Shown piece by piece: positions 1 to 6,592 of a DNA stretch of 8,798 nt (position 1 is the first letter of the stretch; every line of letters starts with the position of its first letter). The stretch comes from Clostridia bacterium (GTDB lineage Bacteria; Bacillota_A; Clostridia; Oscillospirales; CAG-272), in NCBI GenBank assembly GCA_017411885.1, contig JAFQPF010000190.1:1-8798 (forward strand). The letters are read 5' to 3'. Made by a program: the position numbers and the translations under genes. The notes under the pieces are model-generated. The model did no database searches. It saw only the letters and a list, made by a program, of their open reading frames with translations, and had not been told where the DNA came from.

Positions 1-1
1 A

Positions 2-484
2 AGACTTGCCGACGGACGCTACGTCGGAGAGTCGGCACAAAGCGGTGCTACCGACGTGTTCGGTCATAAATACCTTGCCGGCACCGGCAAAATGCTTGAA
101 AATGCAGTCAAGGAAAAGCTTGGATGCAAGGTCCGCTCGGTAGAGCTCAATCTGCCGCAGAGATGCGCTTCTCACATAGCGTCACGGTGTGACCTTGAAG
201 AATCGGTAGCGGTAGGCCGCGCGGCTGTAGCGTGTGCTGTGCGTGGCGAAAGCGCAAAGATGATGTGCTTTGAACGCGGAGAGGAAAGCTATTCGGTGAA
301 GTGCGTTGCGCGCGATATATCCGAGATCGCAAATAAGATAAAATACGTGCCGCGTGAGTTTATAACCGAGCGCGGAAACAACGTCACAGACGAGTGCGTG
401 GATTATCTGCTTCCGCTTATAAACGGCGAGGTCTCGCTTACCTATAAGGACGGACTTCCCGTGCATTTTGTGATAGAGAGATAA
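2..484 (+). CDS. pfp: 6-phosphofructokinase / PPi-dependent phosphofructokinase, C-terminal part (5' end outside window)
   Basis: The reading frame is open from base 2 to a TAA at 482-484, giving the last 160 residues of a protein that begins before the window. It phosphorylates fructose 6-phosphate to fructose 1,6-bisphosphate in cytoplasmic glycolysis. The fragment has the family signature GHKYLAGTGKMLE (residues 21-33 of the fragment), then PQRC (52-55) in the substrate-binding region, and ends in the usual C-terminal block with KYVPREFI and YLLPLINGE. These match the long clostridial group usually annotated as diphosphate-fructose-6-phosphate 1-phosphotransferase. The residues that separate ATP from PPi use (the GGDGS/GGDDS region) lie upstream and are not visible, so phosphate-donor specificity is inferred. 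A GTG at 56-58 is an internal valine codon, not a start: the homologous sequence continues upstream of it. A terminator follows directly. Confidence 0.85.
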   Translation, partial: RLADGRYVGESAQSGATDVFGHKYLAGTGKMLENAVKEKLGCKVRSVELNLPQRCASHIASRCDLEESVAVGRAAVACAVRGESAKMMCFERGEESYSVKCVARDISEIANKIKYVPREFITERGNNVTDECVDYLLPLINGEVSLTYKDGLPVHFVIER

Positions 485-486
485 AA

Positions 487-526
487 AAGAGAAGGAGAGG
501 CGAAAGCTCTCCTTCTTTCTCTTTAT
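487..526. terminator. Bidirectional intrinsic terminator between convergent genes
   Basis: A perfect 10-bp inverted repeat (AGAAGGAGAG at 490-499, CTCTCCTTCT at 507-516) encloses a 7-nt loop, GCGAAAG. On the plus strand it is followed by the T-rich TTCTCTTTATTT, which ends the phosphofructokinase transcript. On the minus strand the reverse complement of the A-run at 484-489 gives a T6 tract, which would end the small convergent gene. Its placement between two converging stop codons fits a shared terminator. Confidence 0.85.
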
Positions 527-717
527 TTCAGAATGTCTGCCATACTGATAAATATTGTGCCTGCGGTGTCGAGAAGCCTGCTTGTGCTTTTGGCAAAGCT
601 GTTGACTTTGCGGCAGGCGGCTTTCTTGGGTGAGCTTACAAGTGCTATCATCGTACCTGCCGCAGCACCCGTGACAGCGGCTACTATTACCGACGTTGCT
701 TTTGTTGACATTTGCAT
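523..717 (-). CDS. Small YtxH-like membrane-anchored protein of unknown function
   Basis: A 64-residue protein. Residues 8-27 form a small-residue-rich hydrophobic helix (VIVAAVTGAAAGTMIALV) followed at once by SSPKKAACRKV. This Ala/Gly-rich helix, then a proline and a basic patch, resembles the N-terminus of YtxH/GvpP-like general-stress proteins, though it lacks their long coiled-coil tail. Residues 48-63 form a second, moderately hydrophobic stretch. The start chosen is the ATG at 715-717 because a GAGG (complement of 726-729) sits 8 nt upstream. A second in-frame ATG at 709-711 would be 14 nt from that site, which is too far. The gene converges on the phosphofructokinase and diverges from serC. 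I found no clear promoter for it in the AT-rich region upstream. The function is unknown and the YtxH resemblance is only at motif level. Confidence 0.65.
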   Translation of the reverse strand: MQMSTKATSVIVAAVTGAAAGTMIALVSSPKKAACRKVNSFAKSTSRLLDTAGTIFISMADILK

Positions 718-905
718 TTTTTCTACCTCGTTTTATTGAATTTAATACTATCTGTTGCAGTTATTATTATTCGCCGTAAGCTTTTTTGTATAAACGGCAA
801 TTTGCGATAAAAAATCCGTTTTTTGACGAATACTCCAAAACGAAGTATAAATATGCATAAATGAGAGATAAATTATACAAAGTTGAAAAAATGAGGGAAA
901 TCTGC

Positions 906-934
906 TTGACTTAAGCGCGTAATAATAGTATAAT
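906..934 (+). promoter_or_regulatory. Sigma-A (sigma-70 type) promoter of the serC-serA cluster
   Basis: A -35 hexamer TTGACT (906-911) and a perfect -10 TATAAT (929-934) are separated by exactly 17 nt. The upstream DNA is A/T-rich and could act as an UP element. Transcription would start near 941, giving a serC leader of about 90 nt. No other comparable promoter lies upstream of any of the five plus-strand genes that follow. Confidence 0.85.
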
Positions 935-1001
935 AGTAGGTAACATCGCAAAAACTCTATTTTAATGCCGTTATTTCGGCTTGCGACTTGTAATTTTGTT
1001 A

Positions 1002-1016
1002 ACCGGGTTACCCGGT
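1002..1016 (+). promoter_or_regulatory. Inverted repeat in the serC leader, just upstream of the ribosome binding site
   Basis: ACCGGG-TTA-CCCGGT is a perfect 6-bp palindrome ending 2 nt before the GGAGG (1019-1023) of serC. A weaker GCCG/CGGC hairpin lies at 967-980. In RNA the palindrome would form a GC-rich stem with a tight 3-nt loop; in DNA it could be a repressor operator downstream of the start site. The leader has no T-box signature and is too short for a complete T-box. The regulatory role is inferred. Confidence 0.4.
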
Positions 1017-1030
1017 ATGGAGGAATTTTT

Positions 1031-2119
1031 ATGAACAGAGTATTTAATTTTTCGGCAGGTCCGTCCGCACTTCCGCTTTCGGTACTTGAAAAGGCAGCGT
1101 CAGAGCTCGTTTGCTACAAGGATTCCGGAATGTCGGTTATGGAAATGAGCCACCGATCTCCCGTTTATGAAGAGATCATCAAGGAAGCCGAAGCACTCTT
1201 CCGCTCTATTATGAATATTCCCGATAATTATAAGGTGCTCTTTCTTCAGGGCGGTGCTTCCACACAGTTTGCTGCAGTACCGCTCAACCTTATGAACGGT
1301 TCGGGAAAGGCAGACTACATCGTATCCGGTCAGTTTTCCAAGAAGGCTTTCCAGGAAGCAAAGAAGTACGGTGACGTCGTTTGCATCGCTTCCAGCGAGG
1401 ATAAGAACAACACCTATATCCCCCAGATCAAGCGCGAGGATATCAGACCCGACGCTGACTACGTACATATCTGCTTTAACAATACCATCTACGGAACAAA
1501 GTTCAACTATATCCCCGACACAGGCGATATTCCGCTTGTTGCCGATATGTCCAGCTGCATTATGAGTGAGCCTGTTGACGTTACAAAGTTTGGTGTTATC
1601 TACGCAGGCGCACAGAAGAATATGGCTCCCGCAGGTCTTACAGTTGTAATCATCAGAGAAGACCTTATGGGCAAGGCTCGTCCCGAAACACCCGTTATGC
1701 TTGACTATAAGACAATGGCGGATAACGATTCTATGTATAACACACCTCCTTGCTATCCGATCTATATCGCAAAGCTCGTATACGAGTGGGTACGTGATCT
1801 CGGCGGCCTTGAGGCTATGAAGAAGCACAACGAAAAGAAGGCGGCTGTTCTTTACGATTATCTCGATGCTCAGGATTATTACGTTGCTCCCGTTGAAAAG
1901 CCTTACCGTTCTATGATGAACGTAACCTTCGTTACAGGCGACGCTGATCTTGATAAGAAGTTTGCAAAGGAAGCAGACGCTCAGGGCTTCAAGAACATTA
2001 AGGGCCACCGTTCTGTCGGCGGTATGAGAGCTTCCATTTACAACGCTATGCCCATCGAGGGTGTTGAAGCACTCGTTAAGTTTATGGACGAATTCGCAAA
2101 GAATAACCCCAAGAAGTAA
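1031..2119 (+). CDS. serC: Phosphoserine aminotransferase
   Basis: A 362-residue, full-length cytoplasmic PLP enzyme that converts 3-phosphohydroxypyruvate and glutamate to O-phosphoserine and 2-oxoglutarate, the second step of serine synthesis (and, in PLP synthesis, a related step). The N-terminus FNFSAGPSALP (residues 5-15) is the class-V aminotransferase/SerC signature. MSHRSP (39-44) and GGAST (74-78, PLP phosphate contact) follow. The PLP-binding lysine is K196 in GAQKN (193-197), and the C-terminus has the usual GHRSVGGMRASIYNAM block. The ATG at 1031 is chosen because GGAGG (1019-1023) lies 7 nt upstream. The longer in-frame ATG at 965 has no ribosome binding site and would add 22 residues not found in the family. 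It is the first gene after the 906-934 promoter and is followed 18 nt later by serA, which catalyses the preceding step, so the order is serC-serA. Confidence 0.97.
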   Translation: MNRVFNFSAGPSALPLSVLEKAASELVCYKDSGMSVMEMSHRSPVYEEIIKEAEALFRSIMNIPDNYKVLFLQGGASTQFAAVPLNLMNGSGKADYIVSGQFSKKAFQEAKKYGDVVCIASSEDKNNTYIPQIKREDIRPDADYVHICFNNTIYGTKFNYIPDTGDIPLVADMSSCIMSEPVDVTKFGVIYAGAQKNMAPAGLTVVIIREDLMGKARPETPVMLDYKTMADNDSMYNTPPCYPIYIAKLVYEWVRDLGGLEAMKKHNEKKAAVLYDYLDAQDYYVAPVEKPYRSMMNVTFVTGDADLDKKFAKEADAQGFKNIKGHRSVGGMRASIYNAMPIEGVEALVKFMDEFAKNNPKK

Positions 2120-2137
2120 TAGTAAAGGAATAGTACG

Positions 2138-3307
2138 ATGAAAAAGAAGATACAGTTACTCAATAAGATCGCCAAGGTCGGCACAGACCGCTTTGACGCA
2201 GAAAAGTATGAAATCGCCGAGGATATTGCTGATCCCGATGCGATAATGGTTCGTTCTGCAGTAATGCACGATATGGAATTCGGCGCAAATCTCCGCGCGA
2301 TCGCGAGAGCAGGTGCCGGAGTTAACAATATTCCGATAGACAAATGCTCCGAGCAGGGTATCGTTGTATTCAACACACCCGGCGCTAACGCAAACGGCGT
2401 TAAGGAGCTTGCAGTAGCCGCTTTATTGCTCGCTTCCCGTGATATCGTAGGCGGTATCGAATGGGTAAAGACGCTTAAGGGAACAGAGGCTCCCGAAAAG
2501 GCGGTTGAAAAGGGCAAGAGCAAGTTTGCGGGCTGTGAGATCGAGGGCAAGACTCTCGGTATCATCGGTCTCGGCGCTATCGGCGGACTTGTTGCAAACG
2601 TAGCAAAGTCGCTTGGTATGAAGGTGCTCGGCTGTGACCCCTATATCACGGTTGAGGCAGCATGGGGACTTTCCCGTTCGATCGAAAAGGCTGCAAGCTA
2701 TGATGAAATTTACGAAAAGAGCGATTACATAAGCGTTCACGTTCCCGCAACTCCCCAGACAAAGGGTATGCTTTGTACTGAAAACTTTGCTAAGATGAAG
2801 GATGGCGTTCGTATCATCAACCTTTCAAGAGCAGACCTCGTTAATACCGATGACCTCAAGAAGGCTATCGCAGAGGGCAAGGTTGCAAGCTACGTTACCG
2901 ACTTCCCGACAGACGATATTATTTGCGAAGATAAGATCATCGCAATCCCTCACCTCGGTGCATCCACAGAGGAGAGCGAGGACAACTGCGCGATCTATGC
3001 GGCAAACGAGCTTATCGACTATCTTGAAAACGGTAATATCAAGAACAGCGTAAACTTCCCGAACGCTACAATGCCCCGCGGCGGCGATGCACGTCTTTGC
3101 CTTATGCACAAGAACGTGCCTGCAATAATCAGCCAGATCTCGGGCGCATTCTCTGAGGCTCATATCAATATCGAAAATATGATCAACCACTCCAAGAAGG
3201 AGCTTGCATACACTATGCTTGAATACCACGGCACGCTTCCCGAAACACTTGTTGAAAAGGTAAGCGCTATCGAGGGTATGATCAGAGTAAACGAAATAGT
3301 ATATTGA
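2138..3307 (+). CDS. serA: D-3-phosphoglycerate dehydrogenase, short form with C-terminal ACT domain
   Basis: A 389-residue enzyme for the NAD-dependent oxidation of 3-phosphoglycerate to 3-phosphohydroxypyruvate, the committed step of serine synthesis. The substrate-binding part includes RAGAGVNNIP (57-66) and NTPGANANGVKELA (79-92). The Rossmann fold has GLGAIG (144-149), with D167 placed to bind the NAD ribose. The catalytic region reads NLSRADLV (228-235, catalytic R231) and IPHLGAST (270-277, catalytic H272). A C-terminal ACT domain spans about residues 321-389, a candidate serine-feedback site. The motif that normally supplies the catalytic Glu reads TDFPTDD (254-260), with Asp rather than Glu. 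The protein lacks the intervening domain of the roughly 530-aa SerA type. The start has AAAGGA (2124-2129) 8 nt upstream. It is co-transcribed with serC, 18 nt before it. Confidence 0.95.
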   Translation: MKKKIQLLNKIAKVGTDRFDAEKYEIAEDIADPDAIMVRSAVMHDMEFGANLRAIARAGAGVNNIPIDKCSEQGIVVFNTPGANANGVKELAVAALLLASRDIVGGIEWVKTLKGTEAPEKAVEKGKSKFAGCEIEGKTLGIIGLGAIGGLVANVAKSLGMKVLGCDPYITVEAAWGLSRSIEKAASYDEIYEKSDYISVHVPATPQTKGMLCTENFAKMKDGVRIINLSRADLVNTDDLKKAIAEGKVASYVTDFPTDDIICEDKIIAIPHLGASTEESEDNCAIYAANELIDYLENGNIKNSVNFPNATMPRGGDARLCLMHKNVPAIISQISGAFSEAHINIENMINHSKKELAYTMLEYHGTLPETLVEKVSAIEGMIRVNEIVY

Positions 3308-3314
3308 CCGTAAA

Positions 3315-3347
3315 CGAAGGAATGGGTAAGTTTGCCCATTCCTTTCG
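3315..3347 (+). terminator. Strong intercistronic hairpin after serA, without a T-run
   Basis: A perfect 10-bp stem (AAGGAATGGG at 3317-3326, CCCATTCCTT at 3335-3344) has an 8-nt loop, and a CG/CG pair extends it past one bulged T. The sequence after the stem (TCGAACAAATAAG) has no U-tract, so a classical intrinsic terminator is unlikely. It may be a partial attenuator, an RNA-processing or 3'-end-protecting hairpin that lowers expression of the downstream genes relative to serCA, or an operator. Confidence 0.4.
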
Positions 3348-3368
3348 AACAAATAAGAGTAAAGTCAA

Positions 3369-4127
3369 ATGAAAACCTTTGAAAATTTTAAGATCGACCT
3401 GCACCATTGTGATGCAAGCGGAAATCTTAAGGTGTCTGCGCTTCTGAGATTTATGCAGGAATGCTCGACACTTCAGCTTGAAGATACAAATATATCTCAG
3501 AAAAGTCTGCTTGAAATGGGAAAATCATACCTGCTTACAAGGTTGAATATGAGCGTATATAAGCCGGTATGCGCGTATGAAACACTTGAGGTTTCAACCT
3601 GGCCGTGCGAAAGCCGCGGCTTTTCCTTCAACAGATGCTATCAGGCAAGGGTTGACGGTAACATAGTCGCCGAAGCCACGACCGTGTGGGGAATTATAGA
3701 TTTTGAAAAGCACCGCCTGTGCCGTGTTTCGGATTTTGAGTGTGAGATCGAATGTGAGCTTCCGCTTGAGCTTGATTCACCCTCGCGCATATGCATTCCG
3801 CCTGAGCTTGAGCTTGCGCTTGTGGGCGAAAGAAGTGTTGTATACAGCGATCTTGATTCAAACGGACATATCAACAACACCAATTACCCGGATATGCTGT
3901 GTGATTTTATTCCGGAAATGAATAACAAGCGCATACTTATGCTTGGTATAAGCTATATTTCCGAGGCGTTGTGCGGTGATGTTCTTAAGGTCTATATGAC
4001 ACAAAGCGACGGTCAGTATTATATCCGCACGGTAAAAAGTGACGGCAGTACGAACTGTGAGGCTATCATAATGACCGAGCCGATAGAGCCTGTCTATAAT
4101 ATCAGGGCTCTTATAGATAAAGAATAA
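3369..4127 (+). CDS. Acyl-ACP thioesterase (FatA/FatB-like, double hot-dog fold)
   Basis: A 252-residue cytoplasmic protein of the bacterial acyl-ACP thioesterase family (PF01643 type), which hydrolyses acyl-ACP to free fatty acid and ACP. The first hot-dog half covers about residues 1-130, with the family features RFMQECSTLQLED (27-39) and TTVWGIIDFEKHR (104-116). The second half starts near 150 and carries SDLDSNGHINNTNY (160-173). By the plant FatB model, D163, N165 and H167 are the catalytic Asp, Asn and His, and E199 is the conserved Glu. The position matching the plant Cys is Ala200. The ATG at 3369 has only a weak purine-rich site (AAGAG, about 9 nt upstream). The gene lies 61 nt after serA and 32 nt before iorA, on the same strand. 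The chain length or thioester it prefers cannot be read from sequence; its placement beside an aryl-acetyl-CoA-forming enzyme leaves open a non-fatty-acyl substrate. Confidence 0.88.
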   Translation: MKTFENFKIDLHHCDASGNLKVSALLRFMQECSTLQLEDTNISQKSLLEMGKSYLLTRLNMSVYKPVCAYETLEVSTWPCESRGFSFNRCYQARVDGNIVAEATTVWGIIDFEKHRLCRVSDFECEIECELPLELDSPSRICIPPELELALVGERSVVYSDLDSNGHINNTNYPDMLCDFIPEMNNKRILMLGISYISEALCGDVLKVYMTQSDGQYYIRTVKSDGSTNCEAIIMTEPIEPVYNIRALIDKE

Positions 4128-4159
4128 ATACAAAATACCTTCCCGAAAGGAAACAGATT

Positions 4160-5884
4160 ATGAAAAAACTGATGCTTGGCAACGAAGCCGTTGCAAGAGG
4201 TCTGTATGAGGCGGGCGTAAAGCTCGTTTCAAGCTACCCCGGAACTCCGAGCACCGAGGTTACCGAGGCGGTTGCAAAATATGATGAGGTCTATGCTGAA
4301 TGGGCACCTAATGAAAAGGTTGCTCTTGAGGTCGCGCTCGGCGCGGCAATCGGCGGCGGACGCTCCTTCTGCGGTATGAAGCACGTTGGACTCAACGTTG
4401 CCGCAGACCCGCTTTTCATCACCTCGTATACAGGTATTAACGGCGGTATGGTAATAGGCGTTGCGGATGACCCCGGTATGCACTCGTCACAGAACGAGCA
4501 GGACAGCCGCCATTATGCGAGAGCGGCAAAGCTCCCGATAGTTGAGCCGTCCGATTCGGGCGAATGCCTTGAGTTTACAAAGCTCGCTTACAAGTATTCC
4601 GAGGAATTTGACACTCCCTTTATTCTCAGACTCAATACGAGAGTATCCCACTCTCAGTCGCTTGTTGAAACGAGTGACCGCGTTGAGTATGAAGTAAAGC
4701 CTTATGAAAAGTCGGCGGCTAAGCACGTTATGATGCCTGCAAATGCAAGAGGCAGACACGTTGTGGTTGAAGAAAGACTTGAAGCACTTTCAAAATTTGC
4801 CTGCGACTGCCCCTTTAATAAGGTAATAGATAACAACACCAAGCTCGGTATCATCACATCAGGCCCGTCCTTCGTATACGCGCTCGAAGCATTTGGCGAC
4901 AGTGCGTCCTACCTCAAGCTCGGACTTGTATATCCCTTTGCCGATGAGCTTATCAAGGATTTCGCAAGCAAGTATGAGCGCGTAATCGTTATCGAGGAGC
5001 TTGACGCATTTATCGAGGAGCATTGCAAGGCTATTGGACTCAACGTAGAGGGCAAGAATCTTCTTCCCAACATCGGCGAATTCTCTCAGGAGCTTATCGC
5101 AGAAAAGCTTCTCGGCAAAAAGGCTGAATTTGTAGCTCTTGATGAAAATATTCCCGTAAGACCTCCCGTGCTTTGCCCGGGATGCCCCCACAGAGGAATA
5201 TTCTACATATTCAAGAAGCTCGGACTTTACGTAAGCGGAGACATCGGATGCTATACGCTTGGCGCGGCGGCACCTCTTTCGGCTATGGATACAACTCTTT
5301 GTATGGGCGCGTCTATATCGGCTCTCCACGGCTACAATAAGATCCGCGGCGAGGAGAATAAGAGCGTTGCTGTAATCGGCGACTCGACCTTTATGCACTC
5401 GGGTATGACCGGACTTGCGAATATCACCTACAACAAGGGTAACTCTACAGTCGTTATCGTTGATAACAGCATCACAGGTATGACAGGCCATCAGCAGAAC
5501 CCCTGCACAGGCTTTACGCTCAAGGGCGAGCCTGTTCACGGAATTATGCTTGAAAATATCGCACGCGCCGCAGGTGTTGCGGACGAGCATATCAGAATAG
5601 TAGACCCGAATAACCTCAAGGAGGTCGAAAAGGTCCTTAAGGAAGAGCTTAATTCAAACACTCCCTCGGTTATTATCTGCCGTAAGCCCTGCGCGCTTCT
5701 TAAGTACGTTAAGCACAATCCGCCTGTCAGCGTAGATACTGACAAGTGTATCGGCTGCAAGGCTTGTATGAAGATCGGTTGTCCGTGCATTTCTATCGTA
5801 AACGGCAAGGCTAAGATCGACGCAACACTTTGTGTCGGATGCGGACTTTGCCCGCAGATGTGTCCCAAGGACGCGATTAAGTGA
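4160..5884 (+). CDS. iorA: Indolepyruvate:ferredoxin oxidoreductase, alpha subunit
   Basis: A 574-residue large subunit of the oxygen-sensitive enzyme that oxidatively decarboxylates indolepyruvate, phenylpyruvate and hydroxyphenylpyruvate to aryl-acetyl-CoA, reducing ferredoxin; the reaction can run backward. The N-terminal pyruvate-ferredoxin oxidoreductase domain has YPGTPSTE (26-33) and WAPNEK (48-53). The thiamine-diphosphate domain has CPGCPHRG (339-346), GDIGCYTLG (360-368) and the ThDP motif from GDS (407-409) to N436, then GMTGHQQNP. The C-terminal ferredoxin-like domain carries two [4Fe-4S] motifs: C530-x2-C533-x2-C536-x4-C541-P and C558-x2-C561-x2-C564-x3-C568-P. The length is normal for the family. 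AAAGGA lies 8 nt before the ATG. Its partner iorB follows after 10 nt. A phenylacetate-CoA ligase gene (paaK), often found next to iorAB, is absent from the window. Confidence 0.95.
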   Translation: MKKLMLGNEAVARGLYEAGVKLVSSYPGTPSTEVTEAVAKYDEVYAEWAPNEKVALEVALGAAIGGGRSFCGMKHVGLNVAADPLFITSYTGINGGMVIGVADDPGMHSSQNEQDSRHYARAAKLPIVEPSDSGECLEFTKLAYKYSEEFDTPFILRLNTRVSHSQSLVETSDRVEYEVKPYEKSAAKHVMMPANARGRHVVVEERLEALSKFACDCPFNKVIDNNTKLGIITSGPSFVYALEAFGDSASYLKLGLVYPFADELIKDFASKYERVIVIEELDAFIEEHCKAIGLNVEGKNLLPNIGEFSQELIAEKLLGKKAEFVALDENIPVRPPVLCPGCPHRGIFYIFKKLGLYVSGDIGCYTLGAAAPLSAMDTTLCMGASISALHGYNKIRGEENKSVAVIGDSTFMHSGMTGLANITYNKGNSTVVIVDNSITGMTGHQQNPCTGFTLKGEPVHGIMLENIARAAGVADEHIRIVDPNNLKEVEKVLKEELNSNTPSVIICRKPCALLKYVKHNPPVSVDTDKCIGCKACMKIGCPCISIVNGKAKIDATLCVGCGLCPQMCPKDAIK

Positions 5885-5894
5885 GGTGAGCAGA

Positions 5895-6476
5895 ATGGGA
5901 AAGAATATAATGATAGTCGGCGTAGGCGGACAGGGCTCTCTGCTTGCCAGCCGTATACTCGGTAACGCAGTAATGCTTGAAGGGTACGATGTAAAGGTAT
6001 CCGAGGTTCACGGAATGAGCCAGCGCGGCGGCTCGGTCGTAACCTACGTTAAGTTTGGCGAAAAGGTAGCTTCCCCCGTGATATGCAAGGGAGAAGCGGA
6101 TATTATAATGTCCTTTGAGCTTTTGGAAGCCGCAAGATGGTTATCCTACCTCAAAAAGGGCGGAACAGTTATCACGAATACCCAGCAGATCAATCCGATG
6201 CCGGTAATCACCGGCGCGGCAGAGTATCCTGCTGACCTTGTAGAGAAGATGCAGGCAAAGGGCGTGAACGTTATCGCGGCTGACGCGCTTTCAATCGCAC
6301 GTGAGGCAGGAAGCGAAAAGGCAGTAAACGTAGCGCTTATCGGACTTATGTCGCACGCGCTTGGCTTTGACCGTGAAACGCTTGTCAAGGCGATCAAGAT
6401 GAGCGTGCCCGAAAAGTTCTTGGAGCTTAATATGAAAGCCTTCGAGCTCGGCGAGGCGGGTAGCACCCGCGGGTAA
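5895..6476 (+). CDS. iorB: Indolepyruvate:ferredoxin oxidoreductase, beta subunit
   Basis: A 193-residue small subunit, homologous to the gamma domain of pyruvate:ferredoxin oxidoreductase, which assembles with IorA. It starts with the Gly-rich IMIVGVGGQGSLLASRIL (residues 5-22, GxGGQG at 9-14) and has EVHGMSQRGGSV (37-48), both hallmarks of the family. The start is the ATG at 5895: GAGG (5883-5886) overlaps the iorA stop codon and lies 8 nt upstream. The frame stays open back to 5832, but that extension only re-reads the iorA ferredoxin region in another frame. The 10-nt spacing from iorA suggests translational coupling. The final residues (GEAGSTRG) are encoded by a GC-rich palindrome (6456-6470) and look like a non-conserved tail after the expected end near AFELG. 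Confidence 0.93.
   Translation: MGKNIMIVGVGGQGSLLASRILGNAVMLEGYDVKVSEVHGMSQRGGSVVTYVKFGEKVASPVICKGEADIIMSFELLEAARWLSYLKKGGTVITNTQQINPMPVITGAAEYPADLVEKMQAKGVNVIAADALSIAREAGSEKAVNVALIGLMSHALGFDRETLVKAIKMSVPEKFLELNMKAFELGEAGSTRG
6456..6470 (+). repeat. GC-rich inverted repeat at the 3' end of iorB
   Basis: GCGGGT-AGC-ACCCGC is a perfect 6-bp stem with a 3-nt loop, ending 3 nt before the iorB stop codon. It encodes the last residues of IorB. It could slow ribosomes or protect the mRNA, or be part of a dispersed palindromic element. Confidence 0.4.
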
Positions 6477-6554
6477 AACGCGCGTGGGGCTTATGTGATT
6501 TTTGTGTCCCAAGCCCATACCCTGACATCGGTGGGAATTTGATAAGATAAAACA
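6477..6554 (+). other. Structured 3' untranslated stretch after iorB
   Basis: Non-coding sequence between the iorB stop and the first terminator hairpin. It has an imperfect inverted repeat, TGGGGCTT (6485-6492) with AAGCCCA (6511-6517), with one bulged G. The octamer CGGTGGGA occurs here (6529-6536) and again in the second terminator (6601-6608), in both cases followed by TAAG after a short spacing. No gene or known RNA family was recognised. Confidence 0.35.
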
Positions 6555-6580
6555 ACAGACGGCTCGTCAGAGCCGTCTGT
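6555..6580. terminator. Hairpin terminator, probably bidirectional (main one for the minus-strand hydrolase)
   Basis: A perfect 11-bp stem (ACAGACGGCTC at 6555-6565, GAGCCGTCTGT at 6570-6580) has a GTCA tetraloop. On the minus strand it is followed by the U-rich TGTTTTATCTT, a good tail for ending the hydrolase transcript. On the plus strand the tail is ATGTTATTTA, weaker but plausible for iorB. Confidence 0.75.
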
Positions 6581-6592
6581 ATGTTATTTAAT

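Larger units (their letters stand above)
718..1030. other. AT-rich divergent intergenic region
   Basis: 313 bases between the start of the small minus-strand gene and serC. The region is strongly AT-rich up to about 935. It holds the serC promoter (906-934) and leader (about 941-1030). On the minus strand there is a TATAAT-like hexamer (complement of 872-877), but it has no usable -35 at 17 nt and no correct extended -10, so I do not call a promoter there. A 5-bp GCCGT/ACGGC inverted repeat (773-777/794-798) is too weak to interpret. No credible small gene was seen: the open minus-strand frame at 748-951 is low-complexity with no ribosome binding site. Confidence 0.6.

Noticed and set aside
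748..951. 67-codon minus-strand frame in the intergenic region
   Set aside because: Low-complexity Tyr/Asn-rich translation of AT-rich DNA, overlapping the serC promoter, with no ribosome binding site.
965..1030. In-frame ATG at 965 as a longer serC start
   Set aside because: It has no ribosome binding site and would add 22 residues ahead of the conserved SerC N-terminus, while the ATG at 1031 has GGAGG at good spacing.
941..1030. T-box or other known riboswitch in the serC leader
   Set aside because: The leader is only about 90 nt and has no T-box consensus (GGTGG...CCGCG type) or other riboswitch core that I can recognise.
1100..2008. 302-codon open frame on the minus strand inside serC
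   Set aside because: It lies wholly antisense to a certain serC, has no ribosome binding site and reads as non-family, low-information protein. It is a by-product of serC codon bias.
3304..3332. TTGACC-17 nt-TAAGTT as an internal promoter before the thioesterase
   Set aside because: The -10 matches consensus at only about half its positions and the -35 overlaps the serA stop; not strong enough to annotate, though noted in the hairpin finding.
4859..5590. 243-codon open frame on the minus strand inside iorA
   Set aside because: Antisense to the conserved thiamine-binding domain of iorA; no ribosome binding site or recognisable motif.
5832..5894. Earlier in-frame start for iorB overlapping iorA
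   Set aside because: The extra residues come from re-reading the iorA ferredoxin region in another frame; the ATG at 5895 has GAGG 8 nt upstream and begins the conserved Gly-rich motif.
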